From assembly GCF_000026985.1 (NCBI RefSeq), contig NC_017390.1, forward strand, positions 628,984 through 691,993: 63,010 nucleotides of DNA, in the 5' to 3' direction. This DNA comes from Erwinia pyrifoliae DSM 12163 (lineage in GTDB: Bacteria; Pseudomonadota; Gammaproteobacteria; Enterobacterales; Enterobacteriaceae). Positions within the stretch are counted from its first letter, which is position 1; every line of letters begins with the position of its first letter. The notes beneath the pieces were generated by a model. The model did not search any database. It was not told the DNA's origin and was given only the letters and a program-made list of their open reading frames with translations. Positions 39,836-49,660 of this stretch are shown piece after piece. The position numbers were made by a program, and so were the translations under genes.

Positions 39836-40384
39836 ATGATTGAAGCGATCACACATGGAGCCGAATGGTTTATCGGTCTTTTCCAGAAAGGGGGCGAGGT
39901 GTTTGTCGGGATGGTGACCGGCATACTCCCTCTCCTTATTAGTCTGTTAGTTATCATGAACGCGCTGATTGTATTTGTTGGTCAGCGCCGAATTGAAAAG
40001 CTGGCCCAGAAATGTGCCGGTAACCCCATTACACGCTATCTGGTGCTGCCATTTATCGGCACCTTTGTGTTTTGCAATCCCATGACCCACAGCCTGGGCA
40101 AGTTTATGCCGGAAAAATACAAGCCGAGCTATTACGCTGCGGCTTCGTACAGCTGTCATTCGATGAACGGCCTGTTTCCGCATATCAATCCGGGTGAACT
40201 GTTTGTCTATCTCGGCATCGCTAACGGTCTTACTACGTTGGGGTTACCGCTCGGGCCTCTTGCCGTGAGCTATCTGCTGGTGGGACTTATCACTAACTTT
40301 TTCCGTGGCTGGGTGACCGATCTGACGACCTCTATTTTTGAGAAAAAAATGGGCATCAAACTTGATAAATCAGTGCATCTATAA
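39836..40384 (+). CDS. srlA: Glucitol/sorbitol PTS EIIC component SrlA
   Basis: 182 residues (E. coli 187). Membrane protein with [20 protein letters not shown] at the start and several helices; the C-terminal [19 protein letters not shown] is typical. Together with SrlE and SrlB it imports and phosphorylates D-glucitol to glucitol-6-phosphate. AGGAG ribosome site. First gene of the operon, 15 bases before srlE. In Erwinia amylovora sorbitol use matters for infection of rosaceous hosts. Confidence 0.95.
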   Translation: MIEAITHGAEWFIGLFQKGGEVFVGMVTGILPLLISLLVIMNALIVFVGQRRIEKLAQKCAGNPITRYLVLPFIGTFVFCNPMTHSLGKFMPEKYKPSYYAAASYSCHSMNGLFPHINPGELFVYLGIANGLTTLGLPLGPLAVSYLLVGLITNFFRGWVTDLTTSIFEKKMGIKLDKSVHL

Positions 40385-40399
40385 GAAACGGAGCAGCAA

Positions 40400-41401
40400 A
40401 TGGCCAATACGATTGAGATACGTAAAGGGGAAAGCGGCTGGGGCGGCCCTCTCTCTATTAACGTCACTGCGGGAAAAAAAATAGTTTATATCACTGCCGG
40501 TACCCGGCCTGCGATTGTTGACCATCTGGTCGCGCTGACCGGTTGGGAAGCGGTAGACGGATTCAAACAGGGCGAGCCGCCGGCAGAAGAGATTGGCGTT
40601 GCCGTTATTGACTGCGGCGGAACCTTGCGCTGCGGGCTTTACCCTAAGCGACGCATTCCAACGATAAACATTCATGCCACCGGGAAATCAGGCCCGCTGG
40701 CGCAATTCATCACCGAAGATATCTATGTGTCAGGCGTCAGAGTGGCCGATATACGTGTCGCTAATGACGCAGAGGTTGCGCCGCCAGAAGTCGCCGTCGC
40801 GGAAGTTGCAGCCAATACCGGCAAAAGCACCGGGCGTGATTACGACACCAGTAAAAAGATCACCGAGCAAAGCGATGGCCTGTTGGCCAAAGTCGGGATG
40901 GGAATGGGCTCCGCCGTCGCCATTTTGTTCCAGGCAGGACGCGAAACCATCGACACGGTGCTGAAAACCATATTGCCATTTATGGCATTCGTTTCAGCAT
41001 TAATCGGCATCATCATGGCTTCCGGACTCGGTGACTTTATCGCACATGGTTTGACGCCGCTGGCAAATAGCCCGATAGGATTAGTCACGCTGGCTCTGAT
41101 TTGTTCTTTCCCGCTGCTTTCGCCGTTTCTGGGGCCGGGCGCGGTTATTGGCCAGGTTATTGGCGTGCTGGTTGGGGTGCAGATAGGCCAGGGCACGATA
41201 CCGCCACATCTGGCGCTACCGGCCTTATTTGCGATTAACGCCCAGGCAGCATGTGACTTTATTCCGGTCGGCCTGTCGCTGGCTAATGCGCGCCAGGAGA
41301 CCGTACGTGTTGGCGTACCCTCCGTGCTGGTCGGACGTTTCATTACCGGGGCGCCCACCGTTCTGCTTGCCTGGGCGGCATCCAGCTTTATCTATCAATA
41401 A
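40400..41401 (+). CDS. srlE: Glucitol/sorbitol PTS EIIBC component SrlE
   Basis: 333 residues (E. coli 319). Cytoplasmic EIIB domain first, with the phosphocysteine expected in [18 protein letters not shown] (near residue 74), then an Ala/Val-rich linker (about 125-150) and the second half of the EIIC membrane region ([20 protein letters not shown] onward). Slightly longer than E. coli SrlE because of the linker. Followed 11 bases later by srlB. Confidence 0.95.
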   Translation: MANTIEIRKGESGWGGPLSINVTAGKKIVYITAGTRPAIVDHLVALTGWEAVDGFKQGEPPAEEIGVAVIDCGGTLRCGLYPKRRIPTINIHATGKSGPLAQFITEDIYVSGVRVADIRVANDAEVAPPEVAVAEVAANTGKSTGRDYDTSKKITEQSDGLLAKVGMGMGSAVAILFQAGRETIDTVLKTILPFMAFVSALIGIIMASGLGDFIAHGLTPLANSPIGLVTLALICSFPLLSPFLGPGAVIGQVIGVLVGVQIGQGTIPPHLALPALFAINAQAACDFIPVGLSLANARQETVRVGVPSVLVGRFITGAPTVLLAWAASSFIYQ

Positions 41402-41412
41402 CTGGGGAAGAG

Positions 41413-41802
41413 ATGATGACGATTGTTTATGAATCTACTTTTGTTGCTGTCGGTACATCGGCCTGCGAATCATTGGAAGATGATTTTCTCATCACCTTTG
41501 GTGAAGGCGCGCCGGAAGATATCGCTGAATACTGCTTTATCCATCGTAACGATATTAATCAAGGCGGCTTGTTAGGTGCTGGCTCGACGTTGACCATTGG
41601 TGAACAGCATTATCCGGTGACCGCCGTCGGGGAGGTGGCAAGGGAAAATTTGCGCGACCTCGGACATATTACCGTGCGTTTTGACGGGGCAAATCACGCC
41701 GAGTTTCCCGGCACGGTTCACGTAACCGGTCTGCCCCCGTCGGTGATTGAACCCGGCCAAAAATTTCGTGTTGTCAGTGAATTATCAGGAGAGATGAGAT
41801 GA
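41413..41802 (+). CDS. srlB: Glucitol/sorbitol PTS EIIA component SrlB
   Basis: 129 residues. EIIA of the glucitol family; the phospho-histidine is expected in AEYCFIHRNDINQG. The segment QHYPVTAVGEVARENLRDLG and GHITVRFDG follow the E. coli protein. Two ATGs stand at the start. Stop overlaps srlD (ATGA). Confidence 0.95.
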   Translation: MMTIVYESTFVAVGTSACESLEDDFLITFGEGAPEDIAEYCFIHRNDINQGGLLGAGSTLTIGEQHYPVTAVGEVARENLRDLGHITVRFDGANHAEFPGTVHVTGLPPSVIEPGQKFRVVSELSGEMR

Positions 41803-42578
41803 AACAGGTTGCTGTAGTCATCGGTGGTGGTCAGACGTTAGGCGCTTTTCTCTGTGAGGGATTGGCGCAGGCTGGCTACCACGTTGCGGTGGCGGACCTT
41901 AATGAAAGTAATGCAAACCGGCTGGCAGATACCATTAACAGCCGCTACGGTGCGGGCCGGGCAAACGGTTTTAAGGTGGATGCCACCGATGAAGCCAGCG
42001 TGGAGGCCCTGGCGCGTGCAGTAGATGAGACCTTTGGTCGTGCAGACCTGCTGGTTTACAGTGCTGGCGTGGCGAAAGCTGCCCCTATTACCCAGTTCAG
42101 GCTGACGGATTTCGACCTGTCGCTGCAGGTGAATCTGGTGGGCTATTTCCTCTGCTCGCGTGAGTTTTCTAAGCTGATGATCAGGGACGGTATTAAAGGC
42201 CGTATCATTCAGATCAACTCTAAATCCGGCAAGGTTGGCAGCAAGCATAACTCTGGCTACAGCGCGGCTAAATTTGGCGGTGTGGGCCTGACACAGTCTC
42301 TGGCGCTGGATCTGGCTGAGTATGGCATCACCGTGCATTCTCTGATGTTGGGTAATCTGCTGAAGTCGCCGATGTTCCAGTCTCTGTTGCCACAATATGC
42401 CGAGAAACTGGGGATCGCGCCGGAAGAAGTCGAACCCTATTATGTCGACAAGGTGCCGCTTAAACGCGGATGCGATTACCAGGATGTACTCAATGTTCTG
42501 CTGTTTTACGCCAGTGACAAGGCGGCCTATTGCACAGGCCAGTCGATCAATGTCACCGGTGGGCAGGTGATGTTTTAA
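41799..42578 (+). CDS. srlD: Sorbitol-6-phosphate 2-dehydrogenase SrlD
   Basis: 259 residues, the same length as in E. coli. Short-chain dehydrogenase: GGGQTLGAFLCEGLA nucleotide site, YSAGVAKAAP, Ser in INSKSGKVGS and the catalytic YSAAK (Y and K). Oxidises glucitol-6-phosphate to fructose-6-phosphate with NAD+. Confidence 0.96.
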   Translation: MKQVAVVIGGGQTLGAFLCEGLAQAGYHVAVADLNESNANRLADTINSRYGAGRANGFKVDATDEASVEALARAVDETFGRADLLVYSAGVAKAAPITQFRLTDFDLSLQVNLVGYFLCSREFSKLMIRDGIKGRIIQINSKSGKVGSKHNSGYSAAKFGGVGLTQSLALDLAEYGITVHSLMLGNLLKSPMFQSLLPQYAEKLGIAPEEVEPYYVDKVPLKRGCDYQDVLNVLLFYASDKAAYCTGQSINVTGGQVMF

Positions 42579-42625
42579 TGAATGCTGGCAGCTCAGGCTG
42601 CCAGGGCTTTATTCAGAGGTGACAT

Positions 42626-42988
42626 ATGGATGCAACGAATACGCTGATATTGCTGGCCGTGATGGCCTGGGTAGGGCAAATCTTACTCGGATGGTTGCAG
42701 ATTCAAAACTTCAACCGCTCGCTGGCGGCTCTGGCGCAGACTGGCCAGGTGGTGATTGGACGCTCTGGCGGGCGCTTTAAGCCCCGGGTGGTTTTAGCGC
42801 TGAGTCTGGATGAGGATCAGCGCGTGACGGACAACTTTGTGATGAAAGGCATAACGATTTTTGCGCGTCCGGCGAAAGAGCCAAAGTTGAATGGATTGTG
42901 CTTAAATGAGATCCAGCCCCAAATATTGTTCCCTAAAAGCGCGGCAACTCAACAAGCGCTTGCTCTGGCCATTTCACATAAAGGATAA
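42626..42988 (+). CDS. srlM: Glucitol operon activator SrlM (GutM)
   Basis: 120 residues (E. coli 119). N-terminal hydrophobic stretch (TLILLAVMAWVGQILLGWLQ) and a basic soluble part. GutM activates transcription of the srl operon in E. coli, although the membrane-like start makes its mechanism unclear. AGAGGTGAC precedes the ATG. About 90 bases separate it from srlR, with an operator in between. Confidence 0.92.
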   Translation: MDATNTLILLAVMAWVGQILLGWLQIQNFNRSLAALAQTGQVVIGRSGGRFKPRVVLALSLDEDQRVTDNFVMKGITIFARPAKEPKLNGLCLNEIQPQILFPKSAATQQALALAISHKG

Positions 42989-42991
42989 TTA

Positions 42992-43006
42992 CTTTCATTA
43001 TGAAAG
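42992..43006. promoter_or_regulatory. Predicted operator before srlR
   Basis: CTTTCATTATGAAAG: a perfect palindrome of two heptamers around a central T, starting 4 bases after the srlM stop. The same heptamer occurs three times upstream of srlA. Probably an SrlR (or SrlM) site that tunes srlRQ. Confidence 0.55.
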
Positions 43007-43080
43007 ATAATTCCTTTTGCATCACGCGTTGAGGCGGTTGGGATGGGGGGAATACTTCAGCCACCGAAAAGGATATTCCG

Positions 43081-43848
43081 ATGAAACCGATACAACGTCA
43101 GGCGCAGATCCTCGAATTTTTGCAGCGCAACGGGCGCAGCACGGTAGACGAACTGATCGCCTGCTTCAACACCACCGGAACGACGATTCGTAAGGATCTG
43201 ACCCATCTTCAGCAGAAAGGGGCGGTGATACGCACTTATGGTGGAGTGATGCTTAATCGTGATGAGGGTGACCAGCCGATTGACAGAAAAACGCTGATCA
43301 ATACGGAGAAAAAGAAGCATATTGCCCGTCGGGCCGCCGAACTTATCAACGAAGGCGACTCACTGATTTTTGACGCTGGCAGCACGGTGTTGCAAATGGT
43401 GCCCTATCTGGCCCGCTACAACAATATCACCGTGATGACCAACAGTCTGACTATCGTTAATCAGCTGGTGGAGCACGATAACGATCAGGTTATCCTGATG
43501 CCAGGAGGCACTTATCGCAGAAACTCGGCTTCTTTTCACGGCAGCGTGGCGGAGTCGGCATTCAGCCATTTCAACTTCGACACCCTGTTTATCGGCGCCG
43601 ATGGCGTGGATCTGACCGCTGGCGTCACCACCTTTAATGAAGTTTTTTCCGTCAGCCAGGCCATGTGCCGCGCCGCAAAAAAAATCGTCCTGCTGGTCGA
43701 TTCTTCCAAGTTTGGACGTAAAAGCCCGAATGTGGTGTGCAGCCTGGATGCGGTTGACGTGCTGATCACCGACAACGCGATTTCACCCGATATCGTTCAA
43801 CAGCTGGCAGGGATGAATATCAGCGTCATCACAGCAGGAGAGGACTAA
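43081..43848 (+). CDS. srlR: Glucitol operon repressor SrlR (DeoR family)
   Basis: 255 residues (E. coli 257). DeoR-type HTH at the start ([20 protein letters not shown]) and a sugar-phosphate sensor domain with [17 protein letters not shown] and [18 protein letters not shown]. Represses srl genes until a glucitol metabolite binds. Only 4 bases before srlQ. Confidence 0.95.
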   Translation: MKPIQRQAQILEFLQRNGRSTVDELIACFNTTGTTIRKDLTHLQQKGAVIRTYGGVMLNRDEGDQPIDRKTLINTEKKKHIARRAAELINEGDSLIFDAGSTVLQMVPYLARYNNITVMTNSLTIVNQLVEHDNDQVILMPGGTYRRNSASFHGSVAESAFSHFNFDTLFIGADGVDLTAGVTTFNEVFSVSQAMCRAAKKIVLLVDSSKFGRKSPNVVCSLDAVDVLITDNAISPDIVQQLAGMNISVITAGED

Positions 43849-43852
43849 ATCT

Positions 43853-44818
43853 ATGCGTGAGAAATTATTGCAGGCCGCACGGGAAACCATCGAGACGGAA
43901 CTGAGCGGCGCGATTAACCTGGCTGCGAGACTGGACGATCATTTTGTGCAGGCGTGTGAAATGATGCTGGCATGCAGGGGAAAAGCGATCGTCAGCGGGA
44001 TTGGCAAATCCGGGCATATCGGCAGAAAAATCGCCGCTACCCTCGCCAGTACGGGCACGCCGGCTTTTTATGTCCACCCTGCTGAAGCGCTGCACGGCGA
44101 TTTAGGCATGATTGCCGCCGGGGACGTGGTGATCCTTATCTCTTATTCGGGTTTTGCTGCCGAGTTTATTCGCATGGTTCCTATGCTCAAGCGCTTACCG
44201 GTGGGCATTATCGCGTTTACCGGAAACCCGGCTTCGCCGCTGGGCACGGCTGCCGACCACGTTATCAACATTCATACCGATCGCGAAGCCTGCCCGCTTG
44301 GGCTGGCGCCGACCTCATCGGCGGTCAACACCCTGATGATGGGGGATGCGCTGGCAATCGCCTTAATGCGCAGCCGTAACTTCAGCGAGCATGATTATGC
44401 CCGAACCCATCCCGGCGGTAGCCTTGGCACCCGCCTGCTGTGCTGCGTGGGGGATATGATGCGCAAAGGGGAAAAACTCCCGCGCATCACCAGTGACGTG
44501 ACCATTGGTGACGCCCTGGCCGAACTGACCCGGACCGGGCTGGGTCTGGTGGCGGTGACCGATAATGCTGGCGTGCTGGCCGGGGTATTTACCGATGGCG
44601 ATCTGCGGCGCTGGCTGCACAAGGGCGGAAATATCCAGGCCGGTATTTCGCGTGTGATGACGGCGGGCAGCAAAACGTTGAACGCCGGTCAGCTGGCGAC
44701 CGAAGCGCTGGCGATGTTCCATGAGCAGAAAATTTCCGCCGCGCCGGTTGTTGATGAGCAAGGGCGGGTGACCGGGGCCATCAATATGCACGATATCCAT
44801 GACGCGGGGATTTTCTAA
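43853..44818 (+). CDS. srlQ: D-arabinose 5-phosphate isomerase SrlQ (GutQ)
   Basis: 321 residues as in E. coli. SIS sugar isomerase domain (VSGIGKSGHIGRKIAATLAS; SYSGFAAEFIRM) followed by a CBS pair (from VGDMMRKGEKLPRI). Converts ribulose-5-phosphate to arabinose-5-phosphate, like KdsD, and thereby feeds Kdo synthesis. Last gene of the srl operon; convergent with hsdR. Confidence 0.95.
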   Translation: MREKLLQAARETIETELSGAINLAARLDDHFVQACEMMLACRGKAIVSGIGKSGHIGRKIAATLASTGTPAFYVHPAEALHGDLGMIAAGDVVILISYSGFAAEFIRMVPMLKRLPVGIIAFTGNPASPLGTAADHVINIHTDREACPLGLAPTSSAVNTLMMGDALAIALMRSRNFSEHDYARTHPGGSLGTRLLCCVGDMMRKGEKLPRITSDVTIGDALAELTRTGLGLVAVTDNAGVLAGVFTDGDLRRWLHKGGNIQAGISRVMTAGSKTLNAGQLATEALAMFHEQKISAAPVVDEQGRVTGAINMHDIHDAGIF

Positions 44819-44854
44819 GGCGCTTTTGTTGAGAGGCTGGCTAAAGCAAAGTCT

Positions 44855-44890
44855 GGCATCAGGGATTTTATAAAGCGGCCTGGTGCCGCT
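44855..44890. terminator. Hairpins between srlQ and hsdR
   Basis: GGCATCAG and CTGGTGCC can pair with one G-U, and AGCGGC with GCCGCT, as two mutually exclusive stems in the 170-base convergent gap. No T-run on either strand, so a terminator role is weak. Confidence 0.3.
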
Positions 44891-44992
44891 ATTAATTGGA
44901 ACAAAGACTTAGCACGACGAAAAACCACAATAAGATTAATCTCGCTCATAACAAACGTTAATCCTCCTGGCCAGACACGACGTCTGCGCAAT

Positions 44993-47900
44993 TCAGCCCT
45001 GAACCGTCCAGCTATTCGACATCACTTCCGCCTGCTTCAGGATCAGTTCAACCGCATAAGGGGTTTTGTCCGGCGGATATTTGTATTTACGCAGCGTCTG
45101 GCGCACCAGAATGCGCAGACGCGCACGCACGCTTTCCCGCTTCTGCCAGTCAACGGTGGTCGACTGGCGCAGCTTCTGGGTGACTTCAACCGCCAGTTTT
45201 TTGAGGATCTCGTCGCCCAGCTCGCGTACCGCGCTTTCGTTTTCCGCCAGCGCATCATAAAAGGCAATTTCGTCAGGATTGAGGCCGAGCGCATCATCAC
45301 GCGCCATCGCCGCCTGAAAATCTTTCGCCATCTGGATCAGCTCTTCGATCACCTGAGCGGTTTCAATCGCCCGGTTGTGGTATCTGAGCAGCACGGCTTT
45401 CAGGCGTTCCGAGTACTTCTTCTCCTGCACCACGTTATTGTTGGTGCGCGCATGGATGCCGTCATTCAGCAGCTTTTGCAGCAGCTCCACCGCCAGATTA
45501 CGCTGCGGCATATCCTGCACTTCCTGCAAAAACTCATCGGAAAGTAACCCGATATTGGGCTTGTCCAGCCCGGCCAGCGCAAACACGTCATCGACGCCGG
45601 TTGCCACAATGGCGTTATCCAGAATACGGCTCAGCAGTGAATGCTTCTCAGACTGGCTGAATTTCTGGTCGGTGGTGGTGAGTTTAATCATCGCCACCTT
45701 CACCGCCGACAGGAAGGCCAGCTCTTTTTGCAGCGGTTTCACCTCATCCAGCGTGCTGCACAGCGACAGGGCCTTATTCAGCGCCAGCACCACGTCGAAA
45801 TAGCGCTTTTTACCCTCGTCGAGGCCGAGAATATAGTTTGCCGCATCCAGCAGCACCCGCTGCGGGTTATCGGCAAACGCCGAGTAGTCGAAGCCGGCAT
45901 CGGTGGGGGTTTTGGCAAACATGCCGTGAATAATATCGAGTTTTTCCAGCAGTATGGCAAAGGCTTCTCTGGCATCAATCGTCGTCTGTCCTTTACCTTT
46001 GGCGTCGGTATAGGTTTTCAGCGCCTGCTTCAGCTCATTGGCAATGCCGATATAATCCACCACCAGCCCGCCGGGTTTATCTTTAAACACGCGGTTGACG
46101 CGGGCAATGGCCTGCATCAGGTTATGGCCGCGCATCGGCTTATCGATATACATGGTGTGGCAGCAGGGCGCATCGAAACCGGTGAGCCACATATCGCGCA
46201 CGATAACGATTTTTAGCGGATCGTTCAGATCCTTAAAGCGTGCTTCGAGGCGTTTTTTCGTCGGCTTATTGTAGATATGCGGCTGAAGCGGCGCTTTATC
46301 CGACGCCGAGCCGGTCATGATGATTTTAATTGCCCCTTTATCCACCTCCTCGCTGTGCCATTGCGGGCGCAGATCCACCAGCGCATCATACAGGCGCACG
46401 CAGATATCGCGGCTCATGGCGACGATCATTGCCTTACCGTTCATGGTGGCGTTGCGCGCGTCAAAATGTTTGACCAGGTCGGCCGCCACCTGCTCAATAC
46501 GCGGCCTGGAGCCGACCAGCTTTTCCAGACGGCTCCAGTCACCTTTGGTCTTCTCTTTCTGTCCGCTCTCTTCGTCTTCGACCAGCTCCTCGACCTGGCT
46601 GGAGAGCGCTTCCAGCTCGTCATGATTGAGATCGAGTTTTGCCAGCCGCGATTCATAGTAAATCGGTACCGTTGCGCCGTCATCGACCGCGTCCTGAATA
46701 TCGTAAATCGACACGTAATCACCAAACACGGCGCGGGTATCTTTGTCTTCTGCCGAGACCGGCGTGCCGGTGAAGCCCATAAATGCGGCGTTCGGCAGCG
46801 CATCACGCATATGCTTCGCGTAGCCGTATTTATAGGCACCGCTTTGCCTGTCCAGCGTGGCGTTTAAGCCATACTGGCTGCGGTGGGCTTCGTCGGAGAT
46901 CACCACGATATTGTCGCGCAGATTCAGCGCCGGATGGGCCTGCTCGCCGTCCAGCGGCGCGAATTTCTGTACGGTGGTAAAGATGATACCGCCGGATCCA
47001 CGCGCTGCCAGCATGGCGCGCAGCTGCTCGCGGTCGCTGGCCTGCTGCGGCTCCTGCTTCAGCAGGTCTTTCGCCTGGCAAAAGGTGGCGTACAGCTGGC
47101 CGTCGAGATCGTTGCGATCGGTGACCACCACGATGGTCGGGTTATTCATCGCTGCCTGCTGTAACAGTTTCCCGGCATAGCAGCACATGGAGATGCTCTT
47201 GCCTGAACCCTGGGTATGCCACACCACGCCGGCTTTCTTACTGCCGGGTTTAATATCACTGCGCAGCAGCAAATACTGACCGGTGGCGGCGACGATGGTG
47301 GCACTGACCGCTTCACGCACCGCGTGGAACTGGTGACAGGCGGCAATTTTTTTCATCGTGCGCTGGCCGTCATGTTCAAACAGGATGAAATAGCGCAGAT
47401 AATCCAGCAGCAGTTCGCGGTTGAAAAAGCCGTTAATCACCGTTTCCAGCTGGCATTCGCGCACTGGCTTATCGTCTTCATTGCTGAGGGTTTTCCACGG
47501 CAGATAACGCTCTTCATCGGCGGTCAGGGAACCGATGCGCGCGTTATAGCCATCGCTGATGACCAGCACTTCATTACAGATAAACAGGTCGCTGACTTCA
47601 TTTTTATAGGTTTGCAGCTGGTTAAACGCCGCCCAGATATCGGCATTGGCATCAACCGGGCTTTTCAGTTCGATAACCGCCACCGGCAGGCCGTTGATAT
47701 AGCCAATCACGTCCGGGCGGCGCACCTGTTTCGTTCCCTTTATCGCCACCTGGTTGACCACGCTGAAACGGTTATGGTCCGGGCGATTAAAATCCATCAG
47801 CAGGGCGGTATCGTGGATTATCTGGTCGTCGCGCTTATAGGCAACCGGCACGCCGGTTAACAGCAGATGGTGAAAGGCTTTATTGCTGGCGACGATATCG

Positions 47901-48133
47901 GGGCTTTCTGGCCGGGTGACGCGGCTGACCACCTCGTCAAGCACGCTGTCCGGCAGATGCGGGTTGATCTGCGCCAGCTGCTGGCGTAACACCGGGCGCA
48001 GAAACACATCCTGAAAGGAGGTGCGCAGCGGGTTAGCGCCATCGGGGGCGATATCCGGCCCGTATAGTACTTCCCATCCCTGTCCGGCAAACCAGCCCAG
48101 GCTCAGTTGCTCCAAATCGTCTTCGCTTAGCAT
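44993..48133 (-). CDS. hsdR: Type I restriction endonuclease subunit HsdR
   Basis: 1046 residues. N-terminal PD-(D/E)XK nuclease with Asp141, Glu155 and Lys157 ([20 protein letters not shown]), then a superfamily 2 translocase: Walker A HTQGSGKS (309-313), DEAH box in [17 protein letters not shown] and QAIARVNR (motif VI). A helical C-terminal region docks to HsdM/HsdS. It pumps DNA and cuts far from the unmethylated site. Last gene of the hsdM-hsdS-hsdR set, 100 bases after hsdS. Confidence 0.96.
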   Translation of the reverse strand: MLSEDDLEQLSLGWFAGQGWEVLYGPDIAPDGANPLRTSFQDVFLRPVLRQQLAQINPHLPDSVLDEVVSRVTRPESPDIVASNKAFHHLLLTGVPVAYKRDDQIIHDTALLMDFNRPDHNRFSVVNQVAIKGTKQVRRPDVIGYINGLPVAVIELKSPVDANADIWAAFNQLQTYKNEVSDLFICNEVLVISDGYNARIGSLTADEERYLPWKTLSNEDDKPVRECQLETVINGFFNRELLLDYLRYFILFEHDGQRTMKKIAACHQFHAVREAVSATIVAATGQYLLLRSDIKPGSKKAGVVWHTQGSGKSISMCCYAGKLLQQAAMNNPTIVVVTDRNDLDGQLYATFCQAKDLLKQEPQQASDREQLRAMLAARGSGGIIFTTVQKFAPLDGEQAHPALNLRDNIVVISDEAHRSQYGLNATLDRQSGAYKYGYAKHMRDALPNAAFMGFTGTPVSAEDKDTRAVFGDYVSIYDIQDAVDDGATVPIYYESRLAKLDLNHDELEALSSQVEELVEDEESGQKEKTKGDWSRLEKLVGSRPRIEQVAADLVKHFDARNATMNGKAMIVAMSRDICVRLYDALVDLRPQWHSEEVDKGAIKIIMTGSASDKAPLQPHIYNKPTKKRLEARFKDLNDPLKIVIVRDMWLTGFDAPCCHTMYIDKPMRGHNLMQAIARVNRVFKDKPGGLVVDYIGIANELKQALKTYTDAKGKGQTTIDAREAFAILLEKLDIIHGMFAKTPTDAGFDYSAFADNPQRVLLDAANYILGLDEGKKRYFDVVLALNKALSLCSTLDEVKPLQKELAFLSAVKVAMIKLTTTDQKFSQSEKHSLLSRILDNAIVATGVDDVFALAGLDKPNIGLLSDEFLQEVQDMPQRNLAVELLQKLLNDGIHARTNNNVVQEKKYSERLKAVLLRYHNRAIETAQVIEELIQMAKDFQAAMARDDALGLNPDEIAFYDALAENESAVRELGDEILKKLAVEVTQKLRQSTTVDWQKRESVRARLRILVRQTLRKYKYPPDKTPYAVELILKQAEVMSNSWTVQG

Positions 48134-48235
48134 CAGGCTTCCCTGTTTTCTCTCTGTTGTCTGTGGTGCGGCGCGCCTGCAATAGCGCAGCGCGCATAGC
48201 GGCCGTTTAAAAGTAGATCAAATCCAGGAATTTTC

Positions 48236-49660
48236 CTACTCACTTAGCGCCTGCTCCGCTTGCGGCAGGGTGATTTCCCCGGAGAGAAGTTTGGGGAGGA
48301 GGGTGTCGCGGAGTTGCTGTAGGATCTCAGTTTTTCTGACATTTTTTTCAATAAGTAAATATAAGCTGCGTACTTCACGAGTATAAATATCTACCATTTT
48401 TTTTGTAGGCTTAATAAGTGGAATTGGATTGAAATTCTTTTTACTAATTTCCGCAAAAGTAGTACCGCTCGCTCGAGAAATTATCTCAGGCATATTATGG
48501 TTGCACCACTGCAACACAAACTCTGGGTTTAAATCATAGTTACATTTCATTGCAATATAACCCTGATTAATTGCAACTGGAATTTTAGTAAGAGCTAAAT
48601 AACCAACTGGTGCGCGTGACGACATTAGCACGGTATCAATTGCTAACAGTCCGGATGAGATTTTAGCGAGTCCTCTGTCTGTTATCTTTCTATCTGTTTT
48701 TATTAAAATCTTATCTTGTAAATTTGAAAGATCTTTAGGGGTTGTCCAGTTTATATCGCCGTTTTCCCAGAATTTAGGTTCTTTAGTTGATGGGGTGGCC
48801 CCTCCCGCAATATCAATTTCTTCCCCAATTTCGGAATTTGTCCACCCCTGCGGAATCTCCCCCAGCTCACTTTCCTGCATTGCAGAGGGGAAAAGTTCTG
48901 CGGTGGCTTTTAACTCGGCATACTTTTCCGGTTGCTTATGCTTAAAAACTTCCAGTGAATCAGCATCTTTGCCGGAAATCGCCGTCATTGCCGCAAGGGT
49001 GGCTTCCTGCTGTGAACCACCGGCTTCCAGCAGCGCGATTTTTGCTTTTACCGGTTCAAAATCAACAAACCAGCTTTTAAACAGCGCCTGCGCCATTTGT
49101 TCGAGGGTTTGGTTGATTTGTTGATTTGAATGAATTTTTTTGTCAAGTGATTCCAGCTGGTCCGCAATCCATTTTTGATTTTTCAGACAAGGTTTGCATA
49201 TAAGGAGAGATTCAATATTTGATTTAGTTAATGCGTTGCGTGTTGCGCCTGCACTTGCGATAGTTAAGAGAACATTTTGTTGTGCGGGAGATGCTAAAAA
49301 GTAGCGAATGAATCTTGCATCAAATTCCTTGGAATTTGGCCGAATGATCGCAACATGTTGATTAACTCTGGCTGGTAAATGCCCTTCAGGAGCAAGGCAA
49401 ACTCTGGCTACAGAATCTCCAGTAATATTTAAAAGGATATCACCATCCTGAACTTCAACATTATTAAGTTTCTTTGCAGCATCTTCAGTAATATAAGCCA
49501 ATCCGCTGTTTTTAAAACCATCATTATATATATTTTGACTTCGAATCAAGGAAGTCTTACCGTTATCAAGGTAAACGCTTTTCCCACCTTTTGGCGTAGC
49601 ACCGCTTCCTATTTTTAAACAGTGATCGCCTAAGCGAACAAAAGACCAATCACAACTCAT
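48236..49660 (-). CDS. hsdS: Type I restriction specificity subunit HsdS
   Basis: 474 residues. Two target-recognition domains (about 1-165 and 270-420), each followed by a conserved helical spacer (QTLEQMAQALFKSWFVDFEP near 187; TEILQQLRDTLLPKLLSGEI at the end). The recognition-domain DNA (about 48310-48830 and 49150-49650) is clearly AT-rich compared with the spacers and with hsdM/hsdR, typical of swapped recognition domains. The start overlaps the hsdM stop (ATGA). The site it recognises cannot be read from sequence. Confidence 0.95.
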   Translation of the reverse strand: MSCDWSFVRLGDHCLKIGSGATPKGGKSVYLDNGKTSLIRSQNIYNDGFKNSGLAYITEDAAKKLNNVEVQDGDILLNITGDSVARVCLAPEGHLPARVNQHVAIIRPNSKEFDARFIRYFLASPAQQNVLLTIASAGATRNALTKSNIESLLICKPCLKNQKWIADQLESLDKKIHSNQQINQTLEQMAQALFKSWFVDFEPVKAKIALLEAGGSQQEATLAAMTAISGKDADSLEVFKHKQPEKYAELKATAELFPSAMQESELGEIPQGWTNSEIGEEIDIAGGATPSTKEPKFWENGDINWTTPKDLSNLQDKILIKTDRKITDRGLAKISSGLLAIDTVLMSSRAPVGYLALTKIPVAINQGYIAMKCNYDLNPEFVLQWCNHNMPEIISRASGTTFAEISKKNFNPIPLIKPTKKMVDIYTREVRSLYLLIEKNVRKTEILQQLRDTLLPKLLSGEITLPQAEQALSE

